Origin: Sthenelais limicola
Taxonomy: Eukaryota > Annelida > Polychaeta > Phyllodocida > Sigalionidae
Direction: 5' to 3'
Assembly: GCA_942159475.1 (NCBI GenBank)
Contig: OW804102.1
Coordinates: 22,820,684 to 22,884,683 of the forward strand
DNA length: 64,000 bases
Shown: positions 22,206-33,961 of the stretch, in pieces
Layout: every line of letters starts with the position of its first letter
How positions within the stretch are numbered: position 1 is the stretch's first letter
Program-made: the position numbers and the translations under genes
The notes under the pieces: generated by a model
The model's input: the letters and a program-made list of their open reading frames with translations, nothing else
What the model was told of the DNA's origin: nothing
The model's database searches: none

Positions 22206-22478
22206 ATGGAAGAGGCTGCGAATACGCCTGAGTTGGCTTTGTTCGACAAGATTAAACGTTCTGTTGAGCGTTTGGCAGCGTTACCGCAAGCAATAGTCAC
22301 GAGAGGACAAAGACGAGAGAATAGAGGCAAAATCTTGAACCAGCAGCCGAGGCAATTGGACTTTAACGAAGACCCATACGAGGTGCCTCAGGACATGGAA
22401 AATGTCAAACAATCAAATCAAAGACTTGAGCAAGTCTACCAATCCCACTACTACAGAATGAGATCCCTAAAATGTTAA
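22206..22478 (+). CDS. Unknown charged 90-residue protein (hypothetical)
   Basis: Starts MEEAANTPELALFDKIKRSV and continues as a hydrophilic, Gln/Arg/Glu-rich chain with likely helical, possibly coiled-coil character (residues 10-25 and 60-85). No family recognised. It is the best-looking frame inside the 4.6-kb element bounded by 19980 and 24572. Promoter-like motifs (CTCCGCCCAC, ATTACGTAAG) lie about 200-240 bp upstream. No acceptor or donor was identified. It may be an element-encoded accessory protein, the first exon of a longer gene, or chance. Confidence 0.3.
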   Translation: MEEAANTPELALFDKIKRSVERLAALPQAIVTRGQRRENRGKILNQQPRQLDFNEDPYEVPQDMENVKQSNQRLEQVYQSHYYRMRSLKC

Positions 22479-24154
22479 ATATGTACTCTACTGTTGGTGT
22501 TGCATCCTCTAGTTGTTCCAGCTTCTTAATGATCTATGCTAGGCTTTAACTGGCAGAATTCTCTTGCACATTGGTGGCAAAATTTCCAAGGAGTTTTCAG
22601 AAATCTAATATGCATACCCGTCAACACCCCTACCCCCAGTGCGGTGAATATGAAACGTTTAATTAAAGGTTATCCAACTGTTATGCTCCATACAAATATT
22701 GATATTTTCTATTTGCTGAAAATGATTTATTGCTTCATATGTTGAGCATTGTAAAAGGCCCAAAGGCAGGGTTTTATTAATACAAGGATTTATAAAAACT
22801 AAGAAAAGTATTATAACACATCAGGGGACACAGAGGTCACAATAATCATTTTTTATCACACATTTTATAACACATAACATGTATGTCTTGTCCACAATCC
22901 TAATTAATGCTACACGCTCAGCCCCAAACTCATATTTCTATAAAGTTTTATGGGAAATTCTTCTTCTAATCATCGTAATTCGTTATTTGTAACATAGTAA
23001 AACACATCCTGAGAAAGCTAAAGGACTATGAAGAAATCTTGTAACCCCTAGACCCCTCTAATTCACCAGCCCGTGTGAGACAAGCCGACATTCCCAATAT
23101 TGGGAGACAGCTGCCCAAGTGGCACCAGTGTTGACTCCACAAAGAGAAACTTTTCCTTGCTTGGGTTTGAACTGACAATGTTGTGATTCACAAGCAATCA
23201 CCTGAACCACTATACCATAGAATCTATTGGTGATTGAGCATCAACTAATCAGTTAATAGTGGGAGAGTGGGTGGGAGAAAGAGGGAGACAGACAGGGAGA
23301 TTGCAATTGACAAGGGGGTAGAAAGACAAAAAGAGAAAGGAGATGGAAGAGGAAGTAAAGAGAAATGGGAGAATAAAATAATATAGATATAAAGGTGTGT
23401 GAAGTTACAGATTTAAAATATCAATAAACTCTTTACCTATTTTCATTTTTCTGGCCCCTTTGTTTGTTCCGTTTCTTACAGTTTCCAACTACACTAATGG
23501 GATGCCTTTTTAATTTCCTTTCTTTTGAAATAAATTGCAACAATGTTAAAGGTAGACTTCCGGTTGGTACTCCATTGTGGAACAACATGCGTCGGGAGCT
23601 TTCTTCTTTTTCAGTCTTTTAGGTTGGATTAAGGAGCAGCTCGCTTGCAAAACTAACAGGTAAAACCAGTAATCGTACAAAGTAGCCGAGGATATTCTTA
23701 AGAAAGTCAGAAAGGATCTCCCCACAACATACAAAGGACTTTACGCCATACTGGAGGAAGTTGACAGTACGGAGAATTTAGGATAGCGCACCGATAGTGT
23801 CAGTGTTTCTTCTAACCAGGTACGATAGAGCCCTATCAATATAACAACGTGAACATCACAAGGAATAATAGAAGCCTGGGAAGGTGTTTCTTCCACAAAA
23901 AAACGATGTTAAGGGTAGATATAATCCCATTAGCTGACATGAGATGTCCCATCCTGTTAATCAAATCACCTTATCAACTTACCTTTAGATCTTTATTGTC
24001 TCCTAAGAGCATCTTAGATTTCACCTTAATATTCCTATTATACACAAGCATTATCTTCTTATGTGGGTTACATTGTTCTGGTTCTTACAGTAAAAATATC
24101 TATTCCAAAGATGGAAAAAGGAGATTTGTGCCTACCCATTTCTTAGTGTCCTTG
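22479..24154. other. Interior of 4.6-kb element, no clear gene
   Basis: Short frames only. Purine-rich stretch at 23260-23380. Confidence 0.4.
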
Positions 24155-24300
24155 GGCATAAATTCTTTCATACAAAATGAGTTTGATCTTTTGCCTTCAC
24201 AGGATGCTTTTGCTGGTTGTTTTTTCTCATTTCTTCTATATCAGTACACTAACATTATAAATATTGATTATATGGACTTTATTCTTATTTCATTGCATTC
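24155..24300 (-). repeat. Right subterminal inverted repeat
   Basis: Reverse complement of 20490-20640 (AGGATGCTTTTGCTGGTTGT, CTTCTATATCAGTACACTAA, ATTGATTATATGGACTTTAT). The 166-codon frame at 23849-24349 runs through it and is probably non-coding. Confidence 0.75.
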
Positions 24301-24404
24301 CCCATGCCTGGAAACATTAAGAAAATGTATTCACATTCAAATGTATTGAATATATGTTGATTTTACACTGAGTTATGGCATTTCAAAGTTTTAGAGGGGG
24401 TTAT

Positions 24405-24572
24405 TTTGGGGTTTTTTTTGCGATTTTGGGCATGTTCGCCATCCTAGATTTTCCTAGACTTTTAGTATGTTAATAAGGGGCACTCATACTACCCAAAACC
24501 GTTGAGAAACCTTTTGTTGCAATTTTTCCTAGGTTCAGCCCTTTTTTTAGCTAGATTGCCTGGACTATAATG
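24405..24572 (-). mobile_element. Right terminal arm of a 4.6-kb element
   Basis: Reverse complement of 19980-20140, ending CCTGGACTATA near 24572. The distance from arm to subterminal repeat is about 240 bp shorter than on the left. Confidence 0.75.
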
Positions 24573-25211
24573 GTAAGGTAGGCCTAAGGAGAAAAGGGAA
24601 GGGTTTTAATAAGCAGATTTGGATTTATTTTGACCAGGCGTGATATTCTACAAAGGGCAGATAATGTACCTAAAATATTACTCATTAATTAAACCCAGTC
24701 TAGAAAATTACCTCAATACCTTCTAAAGGTCACCAAATATGGCAATCATAATTTATTTGTACATTGGGTCGCTTCCTTACCAGTGTAGATGCTCACGAAA
24801 ATATTGGTATATATTTTGGGCGATGTTATAAGGATCCAAATGAGATTACATGTCGACCATAAGTAAATAACTTTCCTTCTTGTAAACCAACTTTTGAATC
24901 AGGAAATGAAAACCTTTTGAATCAGGTCCGATTGAGACCAGGCGTGTCTATATAATAATAATATTCCCAAATAAATGATTTTAACTTTTAAAAATAGGAA
25001 TGAAATATCAATAACAGGGAGGGGAAGTATAGATGTAGATATATATATAATATAACAATTTTTATTCAGTAAACATATACATTTCTGTAACAATTAGATA
25101 CTGAAAATATCTCACTTCAATTAAACCCATATATTGCTCTATAATCTGATTTCTACGACAGGAACGGAGTGAAAAACATTCTAAGCTGAACCCGTAAAAC
25201 ATGATGAAATG
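24573..25211. other. No gene seen
   Basis: Nothing recognisable. Confidence 0.5.
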
Positions 25212-25457
25212 TATATAGGTGAAATCGCCAGAAAAAGTACAATTCATCTTCACCAATCCTTTCAAATAACCCAAATTTAATACATAAATTAGGTTCAAAA
25301 TAAAGTTCAACATAACCTTACAGACTGCTAGATCCAATGCAATATCAAATCTACCCGAATTTACAGGTCTATTATTGACCAAATTTCAGCCTAATTTCGC
25401 AGAATTTACTAATAATATAAATGTGTAGAGTTGACAATTGTGCATTTCTGACCCATA
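25212..25457 (-). mobile_element. MITE, GGGTCAGATTTTCAGAAAATGT family
   Basis: Diverged copy: starts TATAGGTGAAATCGCCAG, ends TTTCTGACCCATAT. Family blocks CAAATAACCCAAATTTAA and GCAGAATTTACTAA are present. Confidence 0.6.
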
Positions 25458-25973
25458 TGATGTATTCTATACATCTAATTTCTAGTTCTGAAGGCACCCA
25501 GAAAGACCTGGTTTTACAGGTCAGTCAGTAGTAGAAAGCCCTAATGACCCCCTGACGTTTAGGGGTTAGGGTAATGTAATGTAGTAGACATTGAAAACAA
25601 GTTTTGAGGTCGTCCTTAGATGCCATAATCAATTTAGCAATCACACAATAAATCTGGCAGAAATCGGCAGATGTGACGAGAAGTAGGTCAATAATTGGTT
25701 AGTATATCAGTAGGTCATGACAACCATAGCAACCCTGTACCTAGAGTTGATTTAATTCTTTATTTGACTTGATTAAATGAGAAAGAAACTTAAATCTAAA
25801 TCTACATATGTCTCATGGTTAGGCCCTTAGTACACTCAAACGAGATTGTCATTATAAATTTTCAAAGACGTGTGTAGGCCGACACAACCACAAACAGAGT
25901 GCTGTCTGACCAGTGGTCAAGGGGTGAGGTCTCTATTCAGTCCAGCAGATGGCAGCGCCATCATAGAGATATA
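25458..25973. other. No gene seen
   Basis: Nothing recognisable. Confidence 0.45.
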
Positions 25974-26166
25974 TATGGGTCAGATTTTCAGAAAATGTAC
26001 AATTCCACTTCGCCAATCTTCTCAAATAACCCAAATTTCAGACGAAAACAAGGTTCAAAATACAGTTCAACCTAGCCAAGTACTGGCCAAATTGCAGCCT
26101 AATTTAGCAGAATTTACTAAATGTGTACAGCTGATAAGTGTACATTTTCTGAAAATCTGACCCATG
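25974..26166 (-). mobile_element. MITE, GGGTCAGATTTTCAGAAAATGT family, shortened
   Basis: Clean terminal inverted repeats: ATGGGTCAGATTTTCAGAAA on the left and its reverse complement ending at 26165. At 193 bp it lacks about 50 bp of the middle found in the 240-bp copies. Confidence 0.8.
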
Positions 26167-27232
26167 TAGTCCCAGGGCAATATATAGTATCAATAGATTT
26201 TGGTGTAGGATAAAAAGAATGTCAAATTACAATGTCACAGCATATCAGTTAATTGGTAATTAATTATTATCAGACGTTGGACTTGAGCGTTGGTGAATTT
26301 CCGTATTTGTCTCTAAACGATATAGTGTCCTGACGGGCTTGAGACCCTTGTGACAATTTATGATATTACTAAACAAAATAGAAATGTTTTTAATGTTATT
26401 ACTTACTGAATGGTGGCTATAATTTATTGGGTGGCAGCCCGAGGGGGGAAGAGCCACAGGCCAAAGTTCTATAGTCCACATGAGGGCAATACATGGACAA
26501 GGAACATATATTGTCCAAGCTGGGTGGAAAAGCTGAATTGAAGCCAGATTGTATATATATACCATATTTCACCAATGGTAAGTCTTCCTTTATTTAAATA
26601 TGCAAATCCTTAAAATGAATAATAGTCACTCATCAATAAAACTGATTCATATAAATCCATTGACCATAATAACATAATATCAAACAGAAAATGAAAATAA
26701 AATAAAAACGATGGACAGGGAATATCTTATGCCACATCAGCATTTGACGTTTAAGGAATATCCGGACGGATCTGACCCATGTATTAATTAACTAACTATA
26801 TACCAGGTACATCAAGGATATTGCTTAAAGAAGTCATCTCACGACATCCATAAAATACCTTTTGTTATGTCATTTTTTTTATTTTTGCACAACGGTTTTA
26901 TTTCCATTACACCTGGTACATATCATAATATTGTGATGATTTCAATAGTAGATTTGTGATTTAATCATATTCTACTAATCTAATTTTCTCAAAAGAGAAC
27001 CAGCATGCACTGGATGAATTAACTGACAGAAGCAATTGTATTTCGAAAATGTATACAATACAGAATTCAACAGTAACATGCATTATTATCAGTTCTAAAA
27101 TGCAAAGGATGTCGATGCAGCTTGAAGGTTTTACAACGAATTACTTCTTCCCATCCTTGGCATATAATAATACATTTAAAGACGTTCTAGCAATATTTTC
27201 GCAAGAATTTCTGCCTGGTAAGAATACATCTA
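26167..27232. other. No gene seen
   Basis: AT-rich; frames of 101 codons or less without domains. Confidence 0.45.
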
Positions 27233-27414
27233 TACAGTTGAACCTCTCTATGAAGACCACCCTTGGAACTGTATGATTAGCGGTCTTATAGCGAGGTGGT
27301 CTCATTAGAGGGGCTAATCTAATAAGAGGAAAGCAATTCGGGACTCGGAGAAACTGGTCTTAATAGAGGGGTGGTCTCTATAGAGAATTGGTTTTTATGT
27401 GAGGTTCCACTGTA
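27233..27414. mobile_element. Tigger/pogo-like MITE (182 bp)
   Basis: Ends TACAGTTGAACCTCTCTATG and, on the minus strand, TACAGTGGAACCTCACATA. These are inverted repeats beginning with CAGT next to TA, as in pogo/Tigger elements. The interior repeats AGACCACC- and CTCTAATGAGA-type motifs. No transposase. Confidence 0.65.
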
Positions 27415-30130
27415 TTTAATGCCCACTTAACTATTTAAAGATTATCGAGGTGAGTGGAAATATTGCTGTATATCGTTAAAAGATTTAAAGATTTAAGGAT
27501 TAATCTTGCATTAGATACGTTTGTTACCTACCTTTTATTAACATTCACTCTGCTAGCTTCGATGATCCGATGAGTGGAAATACTCCATACACGAAGGAAA
27601 CGAACATATATAGTATTCTTACGGTATATATAGTGATCTTCTTACAATTGTTTCCAATCCTTCTCATAACAACGTCTCAGCGCATCTCGGCGCGCATGTT
27701 GTGTGTGACACTCGTTTACTATCCCTCGATATACTATATTATAGATCTGTGTGTATGTATACATACATTGAAACAGTTGAATCGGATTATATAGCGTGCA
27801 GATAGGACGATGGAGAGCGATGTGATGTGGATGTATACAGAAAAGCTAGCTGACTATGCTTACCTGTTAGAAAAATGTCCCCACGAGGTCCCAACGAGTT
27901 GGAGGTTGCATTCGTGTTGTTGGTTTTGTTCGCGATGGCTACATATCCCTACACACGCTAATATATTAATGATGTCCATAAATATCATTCCTTGAAGGAA
28001 GCTATAACAGTCTGTATACTCTATATAGATGACACACCTTCTTTGAAGGTAGTTTGTGACTTCTTTCATGCAATTAGAATCCGCAACAAAAACCCTGATG
28101 GAGATTATGGGCAATCAAATAGAGAAGCTGCTTCTGTACTGAAGCAAAGTTAAACGCCGAAATTTAATTATTCTTATTCAGTCTTGACTCAGAGTTGAGA
28201 GATTCCTTCAAACTGAGGGAAAGCCTCTCGCTCCAAACCGTAAAAGGTAGTAAGTAGGCCAGGAAAGCCATTAGCGTAGTAGGCGTCCAATCACTGGCAT
28301 TCGTATCTGGTATGAGAGGATGTGAGCCGGGACTACAGTATCCTAGATATTGCATATAAACTAAAAATAGGTTCCAATAGAAATATTTATGACCGTCGAA
28401 TTTGACTTGAATTTGTTTATTTTGCTGTTTTTTTGAGGCTGTAACCTTCAATTGGTCATGTCACTGTTAACTAACTCATTAATATTCATACGACAAAAAC
28501 TAGATCAACAACTCCGCTTTGTATATATACATGTATAATTTAGCTTTTCCTTACCGAGATTCCTGAAATACATTTTTCCGCCTGACGTCGCTTGCTCTAT
28601 TTTTCTTTGGAAATTCTCCACGAAAGATTAACGCTCTCGCTGTGTACCAAATTGAGAATCTAATAAAAATGTTTCCTGGCCTATGTTTTGTTTTTTGGGT
28701 GAACAGAAGAAAGATTTATAGCCTATGTATATCCTATAGTCGGCGATACTAAGTTAGGGCTATAAGCATTATATTTACTTTTTTATTCTTGGTATGAGTT
28801 ATGTTAATGTCTATCGTGATCTCTCATTAAATCCCTCGCATTCCATAAAGACTTCGTGAGAACAGTTTAACTCTAATATTGTGGAAAACAAATTCATGAA
28901 TTTATTGAGTTTACAGTTGTGGTTCGAATTTAGTAGCAAAGTAGAAATAAATAAAATCTGCATGAACCGAGCGTCAAACTAAATGCCAAATGGGGATAAT
29001 TAAGGATCTTTGTTGTCAAGAACCAGAAGGACCATCCATATTGGCATTATATTTATATATCCACTTTCTATTGGTGACATCCATGTTGTTAATGTTGAAT
29101 TAATAAGAGAGAGAAGTCACAACAATGTCATATGAATTGGACTACTATAGTTATCATGCAGTCCAAAATATTACCAGCAGCTTCACCAAAGCAATGAAGG
29201 CATCTATAGGTTTATTATGCGTTTGCCCTGGTTACATCAATTTATTATTCTACTCATAATAAAACTCCTATTTGACGCTAAAGTATAAGCATACCGAATA
29301 TTGATTATGGTTAAAGGTCAGAATATATACCTATTGATGCTATTGGCCTTATTTGGTCGACCGACCTATAATACCGTCCCGTCAGAAAAAGATTTAGAGG
29401 GGGTGGGATAAGAGAATGGATATAGACCATGACCATCCTAATTCTTCATGATTTGACCTACATTAATGTGAAACGCAATTTCCGATGCTAGGCTGTGGAG
29501 ATAAAAAAATATAATTTGCGTCTTATTTCCTTAAAACGTGAGTTTTGTAGGAATGAGATCTAAATTTGTTTTATGTTGTGCAGTTTTGGCACTAATTAAA
29601 TGCTTTTATTCTCATGGGGATATGTTTACTGGAACAGATTTGATGTTTCTAAGATACATAATTATGTGTGCATGTGTATTGGTTTCTTCTTTGTGCAATC
29701 TTTCGGGATGACCTTCTAAGGACAGGATCTAGCAAGCAATAATATAATCTGGCACATAATTGTAAATTTACAAATTTAGTGGCAATAATGATAAACGTTC
29801 ATGTATTATGAAATATAATCCCTTTTACAGAATTCGAAATTTTCATTATTGAAATATATTTCTCCAGAACCATGATTTCTATTGTACATTAGTATTTGTA
29901 TTTAAACCAGAGGAATAGTTTAACTCATTAATATTTACATGAATTTAAAGGAATGGAGCCACTGGGTTCGCGACAACTCAGCGATGACCTTGACAATAAC
30001 AATTCTTAAAAGTTCCTATTGCTATCACCTTCATTCATTTGTTATTGACTTGCCATAGCTTCAATTTCAGCACAGCAAATAATGACGGGCGTTGAGTGGA
30101 CAGCAGGAAAAACACATTGGTGAGGCTGGT
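27415..30130. other. No gene recognised in 2.7 kb
   Basis: AT-rich. The frame at 27810-27995 (starts MESDVMWMYTEKLADYAYLL) looks mildly protein-like but is only 61 codons with no domain or splice sites. The rest is short frames only. Confidence 0.4.
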
Positions 30131-32719
30131 GATGAACTCACCTCTTCCCCTTGTCTACCCCCTTCACTCACCTCTTCCCCTTGTCTACCCCCTTCACTCA
30201 CCTCTTCCCCTTGTCTACCCCTTTCACTCACCTCTTCCCCTTGTCTACCCCCTTCACTCACCTCTTCCCCTTGTTTAACCCCTTCACTCACCTCTTCCCC
30301 TTGTCTACCCCCTTCACTCACCTCTTCCCCTTGTCTACCCCTTTCACTCACCTCTTCCCTTTGTCTACCCCCTTTCACTCACCTCTTCCCCTTGTCTACC
30401 CCCTTCACTCACCTCTTCCCCTTGTTTAACCCCTTCACTCACCTCTTCCCCTTGTCTACCCCTTTCACGCACCTCTTCCCTTTGTCTACCCCCTTCACTC
30501 ACCTCTTCCCCTTGTCTACCCCCTTCACTCACCTCTTCCCCTTGTCTAACCCTTCACTCACCTCTTCCCCTTGTCTACCCCTTCACTCACCTCTTCCCCT
30601 TGTCTACCCCCTTCACTTACCTCTTCCCCTTGTCTACCCCCTTCACTTACCTCTTCCCCTTGTCTACCCCCTTCACTTACCTCTTCCCCTTGTCTAACCC
30701 TTCACTCACCTGTTCCCTTGTCTACCCCCTTCACTCACCTCTTCCCCTTGTCTACCCCCTTCACTCACCTCTTCCCCTTGTCTACCCCCTTCACTCACCT
30801 CTTCCCCTTGTCTACCCCCTTCACTCACCTCTTCCCCTTGTCTACCCCCTTCACTCACCTCTTCTCCTTGTCTAACCCTTCACTCACCTCTTCCCCTTGT
30901 CTACCCCCTTCACTCACCTCTTCCCCTTGTCTACCCCCTTCACTCACCTCTTCCCCTTGTCTACCCCCTTCACTCACCTCTTCCCCTTGTCTAACCCTTC
31001 ACTCACCTCTTCCCCTTGTCTACCCCTTCACTCACCTCTTCCCCTTGTCTACCCCCTTCACTTACCTCTTCCCCTTGTCTACCCCCTTCACTTACCTCTT
31101 CCCCTTGTCTACCCCCTTCACTTACCTCTTCCCCTTGTCTAACCCTTCACTCACCTGTTCCCTTGTCTACCCCCTTCACTCACCTCTTCCCCTTGTCTAC
31201 CCCCTTCACTCACCTCTTCCCCTTGTCTAACCCTTCACTCACCTCTTCCCCTTGTCTACCCCCTTCACTCACCTCTTCCCTTTGTCTACCCCCTTCACTC
31301 ACCTCTTCCCCTTGTCTACCCCTTCACTCACCTCTTCCCCTTGTCTAACCCTTCACTCACCTCTTCCCCTTGTCTACCCCTTCACTCACCTCTTCCCCTT
31401 GTCTACCCCCTTCACTTACCTCTTCCCCTTGTCTACCCCCTTCACTTACCTCTTCCCCTTGTCTACCCCCTTCACTTGCCTCTTCCCCTTGTCTAACCCT
31501 TCACTCACCTCTTCCCCTTGTCTACCCCCTTCACTTACCTCTTCCCCTTGTCTACCCCCTTCACTTACCTCTTCCCCTTGTCTACCCCCTTCACTTGCCT
31601 CTTCCCCTTGTCTAACCCTTCACTCACCTGTTCCCTTGTCTACCCCCTTCACTCACCTCTTCCCCTTGTCTACCCCCTTCACTCACCTCTTCCCCTTGTC
31701 TACCCCCTTCACTTGCCTCTTCCCCTTGTCTAACCCTTCACTCACCTGTTCCCTTGTCTACCCCCTTCACTCACCTCTTCCCCTTGTCTACCCCCTTCAC
31801 TCACCTCTTCCCCTTGTCTACCCCCTTCACTCACCTCTTCCCCTTGTCTACCCCCTTCACTCACCTCTTCCCCTTGTCTACCCCCTTCACTCACCTCTTC
31901 CCCTTGTCTACCCCCTTCACTCACCTCTTCCCCTTGTCTACCCCCTTCACTTACCTCTTCCCCTTGTCTACCCCCTTCACTTGCCTCTTCCCCTTGTCTA
32001 ACCCTTCACTCACCTCTTCCCCTTGTCTACCCCCTTCACTTACCTCTTCCCCTTGTCTACCCCCTTCACTTACCTCTTCCCCTTGTCTACCCCCTTCACT
32101 TGCCTCTTCCCCTTGTCTAACCCTTCACTCACCTGTTCCCTTGTCTACCCCCTTCACTCACCTCTTCCCCTTGTCTACCCCCTTCACTCACCTCTTCCCC
32201 TTGTCTACCCCCTTCACTCACCTCTTCCCCTTGTCTACCCCCTTCACTCACCTCTTCCCCTTGTCTACCCCCTTCACTCACCTCTTCCCCTTGTCTAACC
32301 CCTCACTCACCTCTTCCCCTTGTCTAACCCTTCACTCACCTCTTCCCCTTGTCTACCCCCTTCACTCACCTCTTCCCCTTGTCTAACCCCTCACTCACCT
32401 CTTCCCCTTGTCTAACCCTTCACTCACCTCTTCCCCTTGTCTACCCCCTTCACTCACCTCTTCCCCTTGTTTAACCCCTTCACTCACCTCTTCCCCTTGT
32501 TTAACCCCTTCACTCACCTCTTCCCCTTGTCTACCCCCTTCACTTACCTCTTCCCCTTGTCTACCCCCTTCACTCACCTCTTCCCCTTGTCTACCCCCTT
32601 CACTCACCTCTTCCCCTTGTCTACCCCCTTCACTCACCTCTTCCCCTTGTCTAACCCTTCACTCACCTCTTCCCCTTGTCTACCCCCTTCACTCACCTCT
32701 TCCCCTTGTCTAACCCTTC
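30131..32719 (+). repeat. Minisatellite, about 87 units of 29-30 bp
   Basis: Consensus unit CTTCACTCACCTCTTCCCCT followed by TGTCTACCCC (30 bp). Variants: TTACCTC or TTGCCTC in place of TCACCTC; a 29-bp unit with GTCTAACCC; and a 29-bp unit with CACCTGTTCCC. Because 30 is divisible by three, all frames stay open for long stretches and give Ser/Pro/Leu decapeptide arrays (plus) or Gly/Glu arrays (minus). The 29-bp units shift the frame repeatedly, so one continuous protein is not possible. Treated as non-coding. Confidence 0.95.
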
Positions 32720-33039
32720 AGTTACCTTTCTTGCTGTAGCCCTTTAGTTACAATGACAGAAAAAGTAGTTTCAATTTTGTCTTGTATTAGTATGATAAGG
32801 AATCAATGATGTTTGCTCTCCCAAAAGTGGTCATTAACCCCTCAGTGACACTTTATGATATAAGGGACTAATGAGGCCTTTTAAGATCATATATATGTTA
32901 TGTAATGGGTCCAGATAGAGATAAACATCAAATTAGGTGTGGAGGGGAAAAGATGATTACCCTTTAAGGTGACTCAGTAGTGATTATGTAACGGGGTGCG
33001 CGGCCTCGCCTAGCGTGAGTAGCGGGTTACAACTTTTGC
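32720..33039. other. No gene seen
   Basis: Nothing recognisable. Confidence 0.5.
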
Positions 33040-33575
33040 CATTTTTCACACAATGTGTATTCAATACATATAGCAGGGAATATCAGCATTATGCATACAA
33101 AGTATGTATGTTAAGTCTTGATATTAACATTTCAGCCAGCAAATTGATGCTGATTTTTGGTGTGGTAGTTAGTATCTACGGTCCCTACATCCATATTAAA
33201 TTTCATTAAAATTTATGGAGCCATATGTGTATAAATCAAATATTTATCAAGAATTTTCTCATTTTTAGCCAATTTTCTCATAATTAAGTTTTAACATAAA
33301 AAATTCGGCCTGGAAATTCATGCTGATTTCTTTTGTGCAAGTTAATAACTACAATAGCTATATCCATATAGAATTTCATCAAGATTTATGCAGCCATTTT
33401 TGTTCAATTAAAATATTTATCAGGAATTTCCATTTTTTCCCCATTTTTCTCATAAATAAGCCGTAATATCGAAAAATCTAACCTGGTAAGCCATCCTGAT
33501 TTTTTGTATATGAGTTGGCAAATACTGTATCTACATTCATATTAAATTTAAAAAATATTCATCAAACAGTTTTTT
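33040..33575 (+). repeat. Diverged tandem repeat, about 175-bp period
   Basis: A block of the type CATATTAAATTTCAT, ATTTATG-AGCCAT, AAATATTTATCA, AATTTTCTCATTTTT occurs about three times (from about 33190, 33367 and 33537). Old tandem array. Confidence 0.5.
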
Positions 33576-33899
33576 TTAAAAACGCTGATTGTCATCAGCC
33601 AAAGTCAATTTTGCTAGTGCCCCATACTGCCACTAGGGGGCTTCCAGGGGGCTAACTCAGGGTCTGAGGGGAAAAAAATTATGTGATGATGAGTATATAT
33701 ATGTTGAATGTCTGGGTGAAATTTGATGTCTGAATTCATGTCAGAACCATTTTAAACGAATTATGTTGATAAATTACTCAAATGTAGTAAAATTACTCAA
33801 ATATGATTTATTATTTCTATCTCCATACCGCCATAGCATAAAAAATAGCCTGGTGACCTATATTTTTTTTTCACTCAATAATCATTATATCATGTCAAG

Positions 33900-33961
33900 T
33901 ATGTCTCCCCTCTCCCCTCTCCCCTCTCCCCTCTCCCCTCTCCCCTCTCCCCTCTCCCCCC
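33900..33961 (+). repeat. (TCCCCTC)n microsatellite, 7-bp period
   Basis: About eight head-to-tail copies of a CCCTCTC heptamer. Confidence 0.9.

Noticed and set aside
23849..24349. 166-codon hydrophobic frame
   Set aside because: It runs through the subterminal inverted repeat of the 4.6-kb element and has no domain.
30131..32719. CRISPR array
   Set aside because: Repeats are head-to-tail without unique spacers, in a eukaryotic context.
30092..32739. Long Ser/Pro/Leu-rich open frames (up to about 249 codons) and the Gly/Glu-rich minus-strand frames
   Set aside because: They are products of a 30-bp minisatellite; 29-bp units shift the frame and no frame spans the array.
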